A program made the translations under genes and the position numbers. The notes under the pieces were generated by a model that searched no databases, was not told the DNA's origin, and saw only the letters and a program-made list of their open reading frames with translations. From JAZKFP01 sp040386355 (GTDB taxonomy: Bacteria > Pseudomonadota > Gammaproteobacteria > Pseudomonadales > UBA6940), in assembly GCA_040386355.1 (NCBI GenBank), contig JAZKFP010000161.1, positions 1 through 23,473 of the forward strand: a stretch of 23,473 nucleotides of DNA. The letters run 5' to 3'. Below, piece by piece: positions 23,348 through 23,473 of the stretch (positions are counted from its first letter, which is position 1; each line of letters begins with the position of its first letter).

Positions 23348-23473
23348 ATCTTATTAAAACCTAAGCCATGTTCAGATCAGAAATTGAGCGCAGTGTAGCG
23401 AGGCTGGGAGAAAATAAAAAGCGGCATGTACTGTTTCACAGCAATGAAAGTATTGTCATCTTCCGGCGTCATT

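Noticed and set aside
23348..23473. A further gene at the right edge
   Set aside because: A minus-strand 31-codon ORF and a plus-strand ATG at 23445 exist, but neither has an SD or recognisable sequence; the stretch may be only the queE leader.

Overview
The window looks like chromosomal DNA of an AT-rich gammaproteobacterium. The diagnostic housekeeping genes are fadD, an aspartate aminotransferase, ffh, a divergent bamE/fur pair, nhaA, tRNA-Lys(UUU), and queC and queE. Two long, low-GC genes of eukaryote-interaction type point to a host-associated lineage, perhaps within or near Legionellales. That placement is inference from gene content and composition only; no search was possible.

Layout. 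1-995 (-): start-proximal part of a polytopic membrane protein with a TTG start. 1318-2997 (-): fadD. 3022-3457: gene-free, with a TIR-bounded mini-element and the promoter of the aminotransferase (3458-4654, +). 4668-7346 (+): two DUF445-type membrane proteins in tandem, separated by a 248-bp, GC-richer block with terminal inverted repeats. 7510-8526 (+): diguanylate cyclase behind a strong leader hairpin. 8527-9053: gene-free, with a pair of palindromic REP-like units and a second copy of the mini-element. 9054-11000 (-): bamE then ffh, divergent from fur (11223-11684, +). 11724-12920 (-): nhaA. 13194-13952 (+): secreted protein with a PEP-CTERM-like tail and a clear terminator. 14222-14297 (+): tRNA-Lys. 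14532-15482 (+): alpha/beta hydrolase.

15500-20950 is accessory in character. It holds a putative USP-type (C19-like) cysteine protease/deubiquitinase at 15589-16815, a coiled-coil ORF, a frameshifted pseudogene and decayed DNA at 16990-18123, a 785-residue Ser/Asn-rich protein at 18124-20481, and a small unknown ORF. The right end carries queC and queE. These 7-deazaguanine genes are usually close together, but here they are separated by a DUF29 gene with an in-frame stop and by a second pair of REP-like palindromes.

Functional links: BamE and Ffh both serve protein targeting and envelope assembly and probably share a promoter. QueE and QueC catalyse consecutive steps to preQ0 for queuosine in tRNA. 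Fur and NhaA cover iron and Na+/pH homeostasis. The most interesting content is the USP-like putative effector, followed by the large unknown protein and the three families of small inverted-repeat elements. No CRISPR array, transposase, integrase or complete prophage was seen.
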